Of a stretch of DNA of 64,000 bases, positions 1 to 12,034 are shown one piece after another (the first letter of the stretch is position 1; the number at the start of each line of letters is the position of its first letter). The position numbers were made by a program, and so were the translations under genes. Source of the stretch: Calamus simplicifolius (taxonomy: Eukaryota > Streptophyta > Magnoliopsida > Arecales > Arecaceae); contig UESW01004424.1 in assembly GCA_900491605.1 (NCBI GenBank), positions 1-64,000 of the forward strand. The letters are read 5' to 3'. The notes under the pieces are model-generated. The model did no database searches and was not told the DNA's origin. It saw only the letters and a program-made list of their open reading frames with translations.

Positions 1-1860
1 TGGTTGTAAAGAATCAAAAGATAGACCCGTTCGAACAAAAGCATCATAGGTAAGTATGTATGCTGAACTCCCACTATTTACAAGTATTCTTTTTACAGGA
101 TGTTTAGCGATCGTCATAGAGATGACTACGCTATCATCATTCAAATTGCCCCTCCCCTCTAACTCCCCTTCAAGAAAGGGGTTTACATCTTCTACTCCCT
201 CATTTCTCCTTGGTCTTTTAGAGGACAAAGCCGCTCCCCATGAAAGGATACCCACCGTCCATTCTGTTGGAGTACTGTCAATGTTGGCCTGAACATATGG
301 GGGCCCCATCAGAGCTGGGATGGTCGAAAGTCCTCCCTTCTGAATGAACTTTTCAAGATAGCCCCTATGAATAAGCTCTTCAATGGCACGCTTCAGGTTG
401 CAGCACTCTTCAGTATCATGGCCATAGTCCCTATGAAAGCAGCAGTAGCAACTCCTGTCGCGAGCCTCAGTGGGAAAGGGCGATGGAGATAAGGCTCACT
501 TTCGTCTCCATGAGGAAATGAGATCTAGGGGCAAAGAGAGGTGTATAGCTTTCTTCTTTGGGGTCAGGTTCCAGCGCCGATCGTCTGACCGGCGCGAAGG
601 CTCAGGCTTCTTGAGAGGGAGCCTGCTCGGCTCTTCATGAGCCGGCTTCTTGCCGGCTCCCTATCAGCGGTTCCTCCAAGTGAAATCAGCTTCATCGACA
701 CGAATATACTTATATGCACGGTCCAGGAGTTCGGCATAGGAACTAGGGGGCTTTTTGTCTAAAGAATAAGTGAAGCAAGAGGAACGAGTCCTCGCTTCAA
801 AGCCAGGGTGGCCACGGCATCATCCAAGTGATACACCTCGAGGGCCGCTGCCTTGAATCGGGCTATGAAGTCTTTTAATAGTTTCTTTCTGTTGAACGAA
901 GAATAGACTGTCAGCCACTTGAGGGATCTTCCGACAGGCATCAAACTGTGCCAAAAAGACTTTCTCTAACTGTCGAAGGAGTCAATGCTGCACAAAAGTA
1001 AACGAGAATACCAAGCACGCGCAGCTTTCGGAGAATAGCAGAGAAGGCAATACATAGGAGGGCGTCTGTTGCTCCTTGGACTTGCATGAGAGATTTATAA
1101 CTCTAAGTGATCTAGGGGATCCGTGGTACCATCATAAAGATCCAGCTGGGGAAGACGAACCACCCACTGTTGGTTATTAAGCTTCTGGCTAAGGTCCTTC
1201 AAGCGTCGATCCTGCTCCTCTAGGCGTCTCTCCATCCGGTCATTAAAGTCTTCACCTGTCGATTCAGATGATGAAGAGGAAGAGTAATGAGGCTGATAAT
1301 AGTATGAGCTTTTGGGTTCCTTCCCCCATGCAACTGCCGGAGTGAAGGATGAGAGGTCGAGACCTCTTGGAGGTTTCCCGATGATGATGCCTGGATGAAG
1401 CTTGGTGATGGTGATGCTCCTCCGAGGAAGGTCTTCTGTAAGCAGACTGTTGACTAGCCGATGCAACAGTTGTGGGTGGCATGGGAGGTCTAGCCTACTG
1501 TTGAGCAGTCGCTGGTCGTTGCTCCTGCAACTCAGACTACCCTGATGAGAGCTTGGACCTGCTGAGGAAGATTAGCCACTGCTCTTGTAGGGTAGCTGAG
1601 ACCAGTGATGATGAAGGGGTAGAAAAGTTGGCCTCTGGCTGCTCGACATGATGGGGATGCCCCCCAGCGGAGCTAGAAGAAGCTTCTTGAGCATGCGTTG
1701 CCTCTATTGGCACTTAAGGGAGATGCTCGATCACCTTGAGCTAACGTCCTTGAGCGTCAACTGATGCACTGTGAATCTGCTGAAAGAGCTTTACTTCGAC
1801 TTCAAGACCTGCAAGAAGTCCAACCGGATATTCCAACAGGGGCCCTTCGACGCAAGTTAG
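1..1860 (-). mobile_element. Ty3/gypsy gag-protease remnant, broken
   Basis: Reverse translation gives gypsy domains in the expected order from high to low coordinates. The gag N-terminus is near 1095-1480 (LPQLDLYDGTTDPLDHLE, the usual start of the gag homology). Further gag lies at 660-950 (LLDRAYKYIRVDEADFTW), and a modified zinc-knuckle segment at about 370-460 contains HDTEEC. The aspartic protease is at about 1-110. Its catalytic motif reads VNSGSS where the family has a D-[ST/N]-G triad, so the active-site Asp is replaced by Asn. The frames are interrupted many times. The gag style resembles the Tat element at 20-35 kb, but this is a separate, older copy whose pol lies beyond the left edge of the window. 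Confidence 0.75.
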
Positions 1861-2279
1861 TAATCAGATCATCACTGCAAGCTTGAGAAAGTTTGAAAGA
1901 GATAGATAGATAGATGGGTCTGAGAATTGGTTGAGTCCCCCTCTTATGCCCTCCTCTTTCCTGTTTTATTAGTTTTTTGAGTCTGCATGGCTTGTTCACT
2001 AAGATTGAAATCTCATGATGAGTTAAGACCTTTACAAATAGAATGTCAGCTGGTTGAACTAAATCTGCATCTTTTGATTCAAGGTGATTGGTACTTTACA
2101 GCAGGTAATCGCCTCTTTTTGGGCTTCACTTGTTTGGAGGTTTATGACTTCATGACATATTATGACTTTTGGAGCTCCATCTAACCAGGGCCATTAATGT
2201 TGTCTAATGGGTCATGACTTTTGGGGCCTTATCTAGTCATAGTCATTAATGTTGTCCGATGAACCGCTACTTTTCGAGG
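1861..2279 (-). other. Probable leader/LTR part of the gypsy remnant
   Basis: This stretch lies upstream (on the minus strand) of the gag start and holds no open gene. It contains short GATA-type repeats near 1900 and sequence resembling retroelement leader. I could not place an LTR border or a convincing primer-binding site, so the assignment rests on position only. Confidence 0.3.
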
Positions 2280-2545
2280 CTCATGCTAAAACCGACGGTT
2301 CCTATCTTATTAAACTGATATGAATCAAGGATAGTGGATGAGTCCGACTTTGCCCATGTGGCGCGCCAGCTCATGCTGGAACCGACGGTTCCTGTCTTAT
2401 TAAACTGATATGGATCAAGGATAGTGGATGAGTCCGACTTTGCCCATGTGGCGCACCAGCTCATTCTGGAACTGACGATTCCTGTCTTATTAAACCGATA
2501 TGAATCAAGATAGTGATGAGCTCGGCTTTGCCCATATAGAGGCTT
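2280..2545. repeat. 90-bp tandem repeat, three copies
   Basis: Copies start at 2280, 2370 and 2460. The first two are exactly 90 bp and nearly identical; the third is shorter and more diverged. Because 90 is a multiple of three, the array opens a spurious minus-strand reading frame of about 100 codons. It probably sits in the LTR of the adjoining gypsy remnant. Confidence 0.85.
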
Positions 2546-2623
2546 GCTCGAAAAGCTGGATCGAACCATGAAGATAAGACAGAAGGGGCATCAATGCCGC
2601 TCAGGAGTCGGGGATGCCTAGGA

Positions 2624-2910
2624 ACCGCCTTTGTAGCCGAAGCCACCCAGGAGCCACCTCGGGCCGCCTAGGGACCGCCGAGGCCCCCTAAAAACCGCCT
2701 CGGGCCGCCTAGGGACCGCCTTTGTAGCCGAGGCCCCCTAGGAACTGCCTCGGACCGCCTAGGGACCGCCTTTGTAGCCGGAGCCATCTAGGAACCGTCT
2801 CGGACCGCCTAGGGACCGCCTTTGTAACCAAAGCCGCCTAGGGACCGCCTTTGTAGCCGGAGCCGCCTAGGAATCATCTCGGGCCACCTAAGGACCGCCT
2901 TTGTAGCTGT
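2624..2910. repeat. GC-rich minisatellite, about 50-bp unit
   Basis: The core ACCGCCTTTGTAGCCG recurs at about 2624, 2715, 2765, 2815, 2844 and 2894. The spacing is mostly 50 bp, with one short (29) and one long (91) interval. Sub-repeats of the GCCGCCTAGGGACCGCC type fill the units. Its placement beside the 90-bp array suggests it belongs to the same LTR. Confidence 0.8.
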
Positions 2911-5190
2911 CCCCACCGTCAGGTAGTTTTTGGTTATTAATTCTCACGTGGCTGGGTAGAACTAAGACCAATGGCTCCAGAACTAAGATTGACGCACAAT
3001 GGTCTACATTTACTGCTTAACCCTTAGAACTACCTTTTATCCTTTTTCTTTAAAGAAAGAGGGAAGGAAGACGGGATGGAGATGGATGGTGTTGGTGCAA
3101 AGATTTTAACACCAAACTCCAATGACTGTTAAGGCTTGTGCTTGCTCCATTAATTTAAAAGATTGCATCCAGCAAAGGAGACCCTACCTTAAATGGTAAG
3201 AATGCTGCACAATGTATAACATTATCATGTTTGAAGTGAAGCAAGTAAGAGACCGGTACATGGGTGGAGATCCTAACATAAGGTTGCCTCACAACATTCT
3301 AAAGAATCAACTAAGCGACCAATGACATGGAGATCCTAACACAGAACTGTGCATATGCTAATAATATCATCATGTTTGTGAAGTAGCTGACTGGTAATAG
3401 AGATGCCATGCAAACAACATAAATCAGCCTATTTTCCATGTAATAAATTATATGGGATGAGTCAATATTAAGCCAATACAATGGTCCTAAAAGTCCACAG
3501 ACGGCCAATATAAACTATTCTAATGACCTGAGAAAACACTTGATCCTCATAAATGACAATTTTTTAAACCATTTGCTTTGACTTTTCCACATTTTTAATA
3601 GTCACCTCTTACCATGTACCAACCTTGAAATAGCACTTCTATGATATGAAAGAAAAAAACCCAAACCTTCAAAATTTTAAGAAAATATGCTGTAAAAATT
3701 TTAATTCAAGTAGAGGAGAACATAACCCTATACAGAAAGTGCAAACCTTCATCCATAGCTCAATTAGACAGTTGGCACCTAACATGCAAATTGTTTAGGA
3801 GAAATGGTTGATAGTAGTATTTCATCAATTTGAACACGATTTTTAAAAATTGGTATCACTAAATTAGAGGGAATTATAAGCATACCAAAAACTAAATCAA
3901 TTGAAATTAAAAAAAGATTCCCATTTGAAAACATCATCAACACATCTTCAAGTCTCATATGTTCGTTTATTTTCATATTCTTCTCTTGTAAAACATAAGC
4001 AAATGATCTTTTTCATTATCATGAACAGATAACTAGAAAATTCTGATAGAGATAACAACAGTCAAGTAGTACAGCTTTGTTATGAAGCAGCTTAAATAAT
4101 ACAGTTACAATATACACTAGGATCCACATATGATGAACATTAACTCCCAAGGAAAAAGTGGTAAAAGAAATCTTTTGCCAAAGTCACTATAAAGGAGAAG
4201 AGTAATGGAGTCTGTTTCCAAATAAGAATAAAAGAAGAGTGTTGTCCGTAAAGAACAAAAGAGATGGAAAAGAATACATTGCATGGAGTCAAAAAAGGTG
4301 CAGATCCCATGGTAGAGTGGAACTGTGTTGAGACACCCCAAGCAGAGAACTAGGTTGTGAAGAAGGCGTATGGGAATAAAATAGCACATGATGTGGAAGA
4401 TAAGCTGCATTTCTGATAAAATTTAAAATGATCCACAATGAGTATCCTAACAGATGAATACAAAACACCAATAGCAAGCGAGAATCATTTGGAATAGTGG
4501 CTTGTGAACATGTAGCACATGCCACAATTAGCCCACTTCATGAGGGTGCTCCATCTTCAACATAAAAAGTTGGAGTGTAGGAGGGTTAGAATTTAAAACT
4601 TGGACCATAGTGGAAAAAGGTATTCAAAACGATTTCCCCATTCAAAAGACTTGCCTCTAAATACAATTTAGTAATAAAGCATACCTATGAAACCAACAAT
4701 ATAGAATGAGTAGCTCTTATTGTTTGTTTATGCAATATATCATAATTCCTTTATATATCCTCTTTAAGCCTACTCAACCTTCTCTTACATATCCCGTTTA
4801 AGCTTATGAATAAATCATATCCATATCTAAAGATATTGTAATACCTTGTGCTACTTAATGCATTTTTCTGAAGCAATAATAAATATCAATCAAAATTTTA
4901 AGGCTGTATGAACTGTATAAGTCAGAACTTTGCATGTTCCATGATTTCCCGGATAATTACTCAACTTTCCACTGATTTTTATCAAGATGAAAAAAGAATA
5001 CCACTAATTATTCTGCACATTTCAGAGGAAAATAAGGTTTAACTGATTGATATAAATTCATTTCTAGTCACAACAAAGCTCACTTGCAGATTATTTTAAA
5101 CAACTATGAAAAAACATTGCCAACACTGAAGCCCACTCATATTTCTCCAAGGTCTGATTAATATGCAAGAAGCTATCAAAATAGAAGTAC
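2911..5190. other. No gene recognised
   Basis: AT-rich sequence with only short, unremarkable open frames on both strands. If the RRM gene to its right was once complete, its 3' exons should lie here, but I could not find the expected end of the RRM or a glycine-rich tail. Confidence 0.5.
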
Positions 5191-5449
5191 CTTTCCATCC
5201 ATTCCAGAAATGGCAGAAGAGGCTTCCTCACTAGATGTAAAAGTTACAAAACCAAATCCCCTGGACCTACCAGTCTCTCGGTCATTAATGACTCTAGCTG
5301 GGGGAAAAAAGGCAACATCTCAGTTAGTTCATCAGCATGGCAAGCAAATTGTTAACAAATAACAGAAAAAGATGGCATGCCTTCCACAACTTCACCAAAG
5401 CTGGTGAATGCATCTCCCAGACTCTGATCATCTGTGCCATACGAGAGTC
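5191..5449 (-). pseudogene. RRM (glycine-rich RNA-binding protein) gene fragment, two exons
   Basis: Two adjoining exons encode most of one RNA-recognition motif. Exon 5381-5449 reads LSYGTDDQSLGDAFTSFGEV (RNP2 side and helix 1). Exon 5191-5297 reads ARVINDRETGRSRGFGFVTF (RNP1 is RGFGFVTF) and ends ISGMDGK before a GT donor. The 83-bp intron between them has an AG acceptor but a GC donor (AAG/GC), and phase 1 is kept across it. The wording matches plant organelle-targeted glycine-rich RNA-binding proteins, whose RRM binds single-stranded RNA. I could not find the exon with the first beta strand and transit peptide, nor the exons completing the RRM. The locus is therefore either a fragment or has exons too diverged to recognise. 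Confidence 0.75.
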
Positions 5450-6966
5450 CTGGAGGGGAGATGTAGAAATATAGTAACATTTAGGTACATGAAATTGATG
5501 ACTCTGAAGAAAGAATTGGCAGGAATTCATGACAAACCTCCAACGAAGACTTTTGAGGATGACATACATCGTATTGCTTGGTACATTGATAGATTGGAAG
5601 TTGTAACTTTCTTAAAGAGATTCCCAATTTTATTGGCAAGAGCCATTGTTTATAACCTGAAGCAAAAGGAACAGTTAAGGGAGCACAAAGAAGTAAATAA
5701 TTAAATGTAACCCTTCAACACTATCCTTTACAAGGATCCAAGTTTTGTACTCTAGTAACTCTAGTACTTTGGTATTCAATTGAACCAATCATGTCAAAAT
5801 AAATAAGGATCAGTCTTTTAAGAAGCTATCAAAGTCCAACCATGGAACGCATAGATTGAACAGAGTACACTACAAAACAGAGGAACCGAACCAGCAAAAC
5901 AAATAAGCACATTTAAGCATGCCCTAAGAGGACATCATATCAAACAAAACAAAAAATGACTCTATTGTAGAAACACCCAAAAAAGGCTCCTTGAATTGAT
6001 TAAAGGAGTCAAAGAATGTCCAATCATCATAGTTTTACAAACCATCCTATCACAGAATGTATTGGCAATGATCAAAGTGTAATGTGATCCGGAACATCAT
6101 CATCAGAAGCTACAGGATAACTGAATCAAAAATTAGAAAAGCCAACAACTCATCACTATAGCTAGCTAGCCCACGCGCATCACAAGAAATATTAAGAAAC
6201 ATCAATAATTTAAGAAATTCAGCAGCAACCAAGCACTGGCCAAATATAAGTACATGATTTTTTTTGAAAAAAAACTAAAATGATTCTTTTACAAATGGTG
6301 CCCACCAGCATCAGGATTATTCAGAACACTCTCTGTCATGCTTTATAACAATGTCAACCTGCCCACTCTTACATTAAACTATTCAAAAGCCTTACCAAAA
6401 CTACAATCTACAAGTCTCCAACCACATACAATCAATATAACATTCTTACTGTTGAAAAGTAAATGCAAGAGTGGATGGCCAAATTGAGTGTCACCGCAAA
6501 TAAAGGATGTGTGCCCTATTCATTTCTAAGGTCTAGTGAAATCATATCAAGCAAATAAACCTCGACAACTAAAAGCAGCATCGTTAAAGGAGGAATAAAG
6601 GGAATTCAACAAGCCAGAATCCTCCAGATTCATCTAATTTTATCATCTCTGTAACAACAAGAGCTTCTCAAACCAAAACCCTCCTCCTCAATATAGGCAG
6701 CAATAGATTTAACAAAAAATAAAAAATAGAAGATAGATAATACTAAGAAATCAATCACTGGGGATGTCTTAAGAGCAACCAAAAGGAGAATCTATAAAAT
6801 ACTCTTCCAAAGATTCACCGAAAAAACTGGAGGAAAAAAGAAGAAGAAGAAGAAGCGAAGATGAAGGAGATCAAAGAATCAATCGATTGGATAGAAAACT
6901 GAGCAAAGGAGATATCTTTCGAAAGGAAACCAAAACAAAAACTAGGGTTAGGGTTTTGAGCGCTAC
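5450..6966. other. Possible long intron of the RRM gene
   Basis: No recognisable coding sequence on either strand. It separates the RRM exons from the promoter-like region at 7 kb and would be the first intron or introns if the two belong together. A plus-strand frame at 5486-5704 shows no family resemblance. Confidence 0.35.
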
Positions 6967-7055
6967 CTCGGCGGGGGTCCCTTCCTTCTCCGCTTTTGAC
7001 TCGGCTTAAAACCCTACGTCCGGGTTCGGCCACGGAGAGAGAGAGAGAGAGAGAG
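6967..7055 (-). other. Probable 5' UTR / first exon of a minus-strand gene
   Basis: Read on the minus strand, a pyrimidine (CT) run typical of plant leaders (plus-strand GA run at about 7035-7056) is followed by GC-rich sequence. It ends GCCGAG at 6967 with a GTAGCG donor at 6966-6961. Sequence on the far side resembles the AAACCCTAA-type stretches common near plant transcription starts. An ATG at 7033 opens a short frame into this exon. Assignment to the RRM gene is inference from strand and distance. Confidence 0.4.
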
Positions 7056-7082
7056 GAGTTTTATTAAAGATGGTCGGGGGCA

Positions 7083-7089
7083 TTTTATA
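7083..7089 (-). promoter_or_regulatory. TATA box (minus strand)
   Basis: TATAAAA on the minus strand lies about 30 bp upstream of the CT-rich leader, the expected spacing for a plant core promoter driving leftward transcription. Confidence 0.5.
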
Positions 7090-7429
7090 GGGGCCTTGAT
7101 GGAATCCTGGCCGCTCGATTTCGATCAATAATTTGTGACGGTTTGATGATGAACTTCTGGAGATCCTTTCGCTGGCTTTTGGTGCGTGCTCCCGTTTGGA
7201 GTTTCGCACGCGTAATTCGCTGGAAGATAATGAAGCAGGTCGAGATCACGCTTGATGGATTCAACAAAATTCTAATTCAGTTTTAATCAGGATTCTAATT
7301 GGATCAGGTGATTTTGTTCGCTTCTATTAAAAGTTAATTAGTTAGAAAATAAAATAAATACTTTAAAAGAATTTTATTAGAATACTTCTTTATTTTTTAA
7401 ATATTAATTATTTTATTTTATTTTTTGAT

Positions 7430-7785
7430 TGAAGATATTTAGAAAGTAGGAATATTTGGAAAATAATGGCCAGTATTTTTTTGGCTACCATATATTATAT
7501 TTGTAGATAAGATATCATAAGAATACATATAAAAAGTTTCATCTACTTTATTTGAATTTAAATTATAAGGTCTAAAATTTAAATTTAAAATACAAGATTA
7601 AGAAAGCCTATCTCATGATTGAAAGAAGCTTTTTGTATTTTATAATTACCTAAATCAAATCATATCTTTTATATGATTGTATGAATCAAATCATAATTAA
7701 ATCATATCCCACTTCACCAAATCAAATCTATTTGCATTCCATAATTGAATGAATCAAATCATATTAAATCAAATCTATTGTCACA
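7430..7785 (-). repeat. Copia 3' LTR
   Basis: Aligns by eye, in the same orientation, with 36430-36790. Shared features are an 'AATAATGGCCAGTATTTTTTTG'-like start, GATATCATAAG, repeated AAATTTAAAATACAA and several AATCAAATCATA units. On the minus strand it begins TGTGACAATAG at 7785, right after the polypurine tract. The lower border is approximate. Confidence 0.7.
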
Positions 7786-8491
7786 CTCCCTCATGCAAAT
7801 AGGTGAGCTTAAATATTGAGCTTGACTTGCAAAAAGCACAGACGATTATGATGGAGATCCTTAGTAAAGATGTTAATAACTTGATTAATAGTGAAAATAA
7901 ATTAAACATTCAACTCTTTGTGGGCCATTTTTTCGTGAACAAAATGATAATCATGCTTAATATATTTTGCACAGACATGAAAAATTGGATTAAATGTGAT
8001 AGAAATGGCAGAAATATTGTCACACCAAATAAGAGTAGTTTGGAGAGGAAGTCTAAGTTCCTAAAGGAGAGAACAAATCCATGTAACTTCAGTGCTAGCG
8101 TAGGCCAAGCTTTTATATTTAGCCTCAGTAGATGATCAGGTAATAATAATAGGTTGCTTTTTGACGGATCTGTTATTAATGTTTTAATAATCTGTTATTG
8201 AGTAATAATCGATGGGATAGTCAGCCCAATCAATGTCACTATATGCTTTAAGTTTAATAGGATTAGGCTGTAAGAAAAGCCCATAAGAGATAGTAGCTTT
8301 TGAATAATACAAGATGCATTTGACAGCAGTCTAATAGTCTTCAATTGGATGTTGTATATGTTGTATAACTTGATTTACAGCAATACTACAAGAGAGGGTC
8401 TGGCTTGGCTAAGAATTAACAATTTTACACCCAAGCATTTCAGTTCGATCAAGGAAATCAAGGGCATATTTAGTTTAAGATAAATGAAGAT
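7786..8491 (-). pseudogene. Copia RNase H and end of pol
   Basis: Minus-strand translation shows the copia RNase H landmarks: KAYSDIDWADYPID, KKQPIIIT, SSTEAKYKSLAYASTEVTW and a diverged 'WCDN...' segment, followed by 'HFVH' and 'NVQF'-like residues. The first catalytic Asp is within SDIDWA. Several stops and a frameshift make it non-functional. The reading breaks at 8491, where the Tekay element is inserted, and resumes in reverse transcriptase at 17831. Confidence 0.8.
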
Positions 8492-10658
8492 CGTAATCCC
8501 CGGGATTACGATACCTGCTCACGAGAGTTGATCGCGAGATCGAAACGATTGACGCCAGGGACTCCCGCAGTTACGCAGGTATTTGAATTTCAAATCTCCG
8601 TGTAACAACCGGATTCCCGAATCCTAGACCTAAGGAATTGTGAAGTGCGTCGGCTTTAAGAGAAGGCGCAGAGACTTCCTTCTCATCGTCTTCGTCGCGT
8701 CTGCAATAGGTACGCTTCCATCCCTTCCAATGTGAGAGAGAGGGAGAGAGAGAGATAGAGAGAGAGTCAGAGAAAGAGAGAGAGAGAAATCATGGTGGAG
8801 AGCTCCCGCAACCGGTTGGCCATGCCAGCCGGTTCGATCCTTGGTTCGGGCCCGGCGGCGTGCCCGTCGCCTCGCCGGGCCTGAGCTCCGGTCGGAGACC
8901 CCCACCGGCACCGGGCAGGCGTTCGGTGGAGGTTCGGCCGGTCATGGTGGCCGATCGTGCTGCTGGCATAGTAATGTGCCGCGGCGGATCATGAGGGAGA
9001 AAGGGAGAGAAAGAGAAAAATTAGAGAGAGAGGGGGAGGAGCCGGCCACGGTGGCGGCCTGCTCTGGTCCAACCACCGGCGGCCGGGCCACCCCGAATTT
9101 GATCGGCCGTGCCGCCGACACACCTCCTAACCGCCGCGGATCGTGAGAGAGAAAGGGGGAAAGAGAGAGAAAAGAAGGGCGAGGCTGGCTCTGGCCCAGC
9201 CACCGGCGGCCGGGCCGCCCCGAATTTGGCTGGCAGTGGCCCTGGCCACCGGCACAGAATAACCCATGTTTCGATTGAAACAGGAACAGCAGGAAAAAAA
9301 AGGGAGATTGATTGGGCCGGCTGGGCTGAGCCGTTTTGGGCCTGTTGGGCCAGTCTGTGAGCCATTTTTGAGCCACTTTTTGGGCCCTATAGTGGGCCAA
9401 AAATGGTAAAATAAAATTATGACCCGAATCAGGATTGATTTTAGTTTTGGGGTAATTTTGCTTCCCCATTTGGTGTATACATTGAGAGATATTCGAGCCT
9501 AAAGTTGGGCCCGAGAAGTGGTCTGGGTAGAGTTTTAAGAATCATTTATTATTCAGATTTTAGGAACTTAATTATTTAAAATGATGCTGTATGTGCCCAG
9601 GTGTCCAAATAGCTGGGTTATCAATTGGGATTTGTGTACTGAGGTAAGTAAGCCAAGTATTATAATTTTGTAAATTATTTAATTTGTAAATCGTGAATTT
9701 ATATTTCGATGCATATTATGAAATGTGAAAAATGAAGTTGCAGTTGTATTGAATTAATAAATAGTACCATGAATTTTCAAATAAGCAATTGTTATGACTA
9801 TTGTAGCGGGTAATATTTTGCAAGATATGGTTTATATGTGTATATGCAAAAATGTAATTATGTTGATCTTGCAAAAATTATGTTGGTACTATCGAAATGA
9901 TAATATGCAATTTATAATAATGACATTGAAATTACTTATATGTATCGCCGCGGTTCTCATATGATATGAAATGCCAAGTGATACGTGACCCACCTCCACA
10001 GGGGAAGATATGTGGGGGACACACATCTGTAAGATGTGTTCTGATCGATTATAATATGGCATAACACTGGTACCAGGACCCTTCCTCTTAGGAAAAATTT
10101 AAGAGTGATACAATAGATGAGTGCTGTAGGGCCATGGGACACATAAGAAAACAATGAATGTATAAACAGTGATTTGTTTACATTGCATATTCTAGTATTT
10201 ATTGTTTAATTAAACTTCCAAATTATTTTGAGTTGATGATATGAATGTGCTGATAGCATAGTAAATGTATTTGAAATTGAAAGTTTTTATAAAAATGTGA
10301 ATTGAGAATATCTTGATACGATATGATAAGATATGATTATTTGAAACTGTATTAGGCTTACTTATTGAGTGTGAGCTCATATAATTTTCACAATGTTTTT
10401 CAGAGCCACAGGAGTGAAGAAGGATATTTGGGGTAGATGGAGCTCTATTAAATAAATTAAGATCCATTATATTGATGTAGCCTAGTATTGCTTGTGTGTA
10501 GGGCTGGTAGCCCAAAACTGATAATTATGGTTTGTAATAAATCATGGATTTGAATTTTTGCCTTATATTGATTTATGTGTCAAAATTCGAGATGCTTGTA
10601 TGCCCGGCATGCGGCGGGTTGTCACCCTATCTTAAATTTTTGGGTATGGGGCATGACA
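8492..10658 (+). repeat. Tekay 5' LTR
   Basis: About 2167 bp, matching 15647-17830 over its whole length. It starts CGTAATCCCCGGG, probably a mutated TG, and ends GGGGCATGACA. It holds GA-rich runs, a GC-rich block with GCCGGCC motifs, and an AT-rich 3' half. Open frames inside it on both strands are not genes. Confidence 0.92.
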
Positions 10659-10665
10659 GCTTTAG

Positions 10666-10678
10666 TGGTATCAGAGCC
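10666..10678 (+). other. Primer-binding site (tRNA-iMet type)
   Basis: TGGTATCAGAGCC lies seven bases after the 5' LTR, the standard plant initiator-methionine tRNA complement used to prime minus-strand DNA synthesis. Confidence 0.9.
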
Positions 10679-10832
10679 CAGGTTGTGACATTAGGGATAC
10701 ATATATGATGACACTTTAGGCAAAATACTAGGATGACATTGAGACAATTATAAATTTAAAGGAATTTCAAGAAAACCTGACAGTTAGAGTTTACCATGAC
10801 ATTAATTACAATTAATTTATCAGGAGATAGGA

Positions 10833-12034
10833 ATGGCTCGTCGCACTAGAAGCCAACAAAATGATGAGGGTTCCCAGGTTGGTAATGCTGGCCAACCGGA
10901 AGGTCTGGAAGCCACCGGGGGTGCTGTCCCTGCCAATTCAGTTGGGACTGATCAGCAGCGACTCCAGACCAAGATATTTCAAGTTCTCTCGGGCATGGCA
11001 CAATTGATGCGGGACATGTAGCATCAGATTCTGTAGGCTTTGTCCACTCAGTCTGCCCCTCCTGTTCCGCAGACTCAGCCTGTTTCCACTGTTCCGCAGA
11101 CTCAGCCTGCCCCTACTGCTCTGCAGACCTAGCCTACTCCATCTCAATCCTGGATAGGGGTTGGCCGCAGCTTTGCAGATTTTAAGAAGTTTGACCCTGT
11201 CCCTTTCTCTGGATCCACCAACCCTGTTAATGCTGAGCGGTGGATGCGAGACATGGAGAAGGCTTTTACGGCCCATGGTAGTCAGGATATGCAACGGATC
11301 AGATTTGCCACCTATCTTCTCCAAGGGGAAGCTTATGATTGGTGGTTGTTGAGGAGCAGCATCGGGGTGGACAGGTTATTTCTTGGAGAGAGTTTAGGGA
11401 GGCATTCTTCGACAAATACTTCCCCAGTGTGTAGAGACAGATGGAATCAGAGTTTATCAAATTGGAGCAAAGGAATCTGTCTGTAGCCCAGTATGAAGCT
11501 GAATTCACCAGGTTGGCCCGTTTTGCTCCAAATATTGTGACCAATGAAATGGCCAAGATCACCAGATTCACTGAGGGACTGCGACCCAGGCTGAGGCAAG
11601 CAGTCAACGCATTTGAGCTTCTCACTTACAGTGCTGTGGTGAATAAGGCCTTGGTGATTAAGAGAGATATGAATGCTGTTCAGCAAGATTGCGAGCAGCA
11701 GAGGAAGAGGAAAGGGCCTACTTCTGGCCAATCCCCAGTTCAGGCCAAGAAGAAAGGTGCACATCATGCCCCAGCTGAACCACGGAATAAGGAGACTCGT
11801 TGCATTCATTGTGGGAACTTCCACCCTGGAAGGCCTTGCCGCAGATTGACTGGTGCCTGCTTTATCTGTGGAAAAACTGATCACAAGATCACACCTATCC
11901 CTTTCGGAAGGATCAACAGCCTTCTTCAAGTCAAGGGATGAGCCAGCAGTATCAGCAGCAGCCACTGAGGACCCAAGGAAGGGTTTTCAACCTCACTCAG
12001 TAGGACGCTGCCGCCTCTAATTCTGTGGTGACAG
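10833..12034 (+). pseudogene. Tekay gag, broken
   Basis: Starts MARRTRSQQND at 10833 but stops at 11021. The coding sequence continues in other frames. One piece carries PFSGSTNPVNAERWMRDMEK (core of the retrotransposon gag domain). Another, at 11441-11941, has the gag C-terminal half and a zinc knuckle beginning CFICGKTDHK, where the reading then shifts. The tail FNLTQ is followed by a stop codon where related elements have an acidic residue. The product would be the particle protein that packages element RNA. The last codon (phase 1) ends at 12034, against a GT. Confidence 0.85.

Noticed and set aside
5486..5704. Plus-strand ORF containing IHRIAWYIDRLEVV
   Set aside because: No recognised family or start context, and it lies in the likely intron region of the RRM locus; kept only as a note.
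7803..8135. 110-aa plus-strand ORF
   Set aside because: It is the shadow of the copia RNase H region, which reads on the minus strand.
8841..9469. ORFs of 100-175 aa in the Tekay LTR
   Set aside because: Both LTRs give similar but frame-altered versions; low-complexity and lying in the non-coding LTR.
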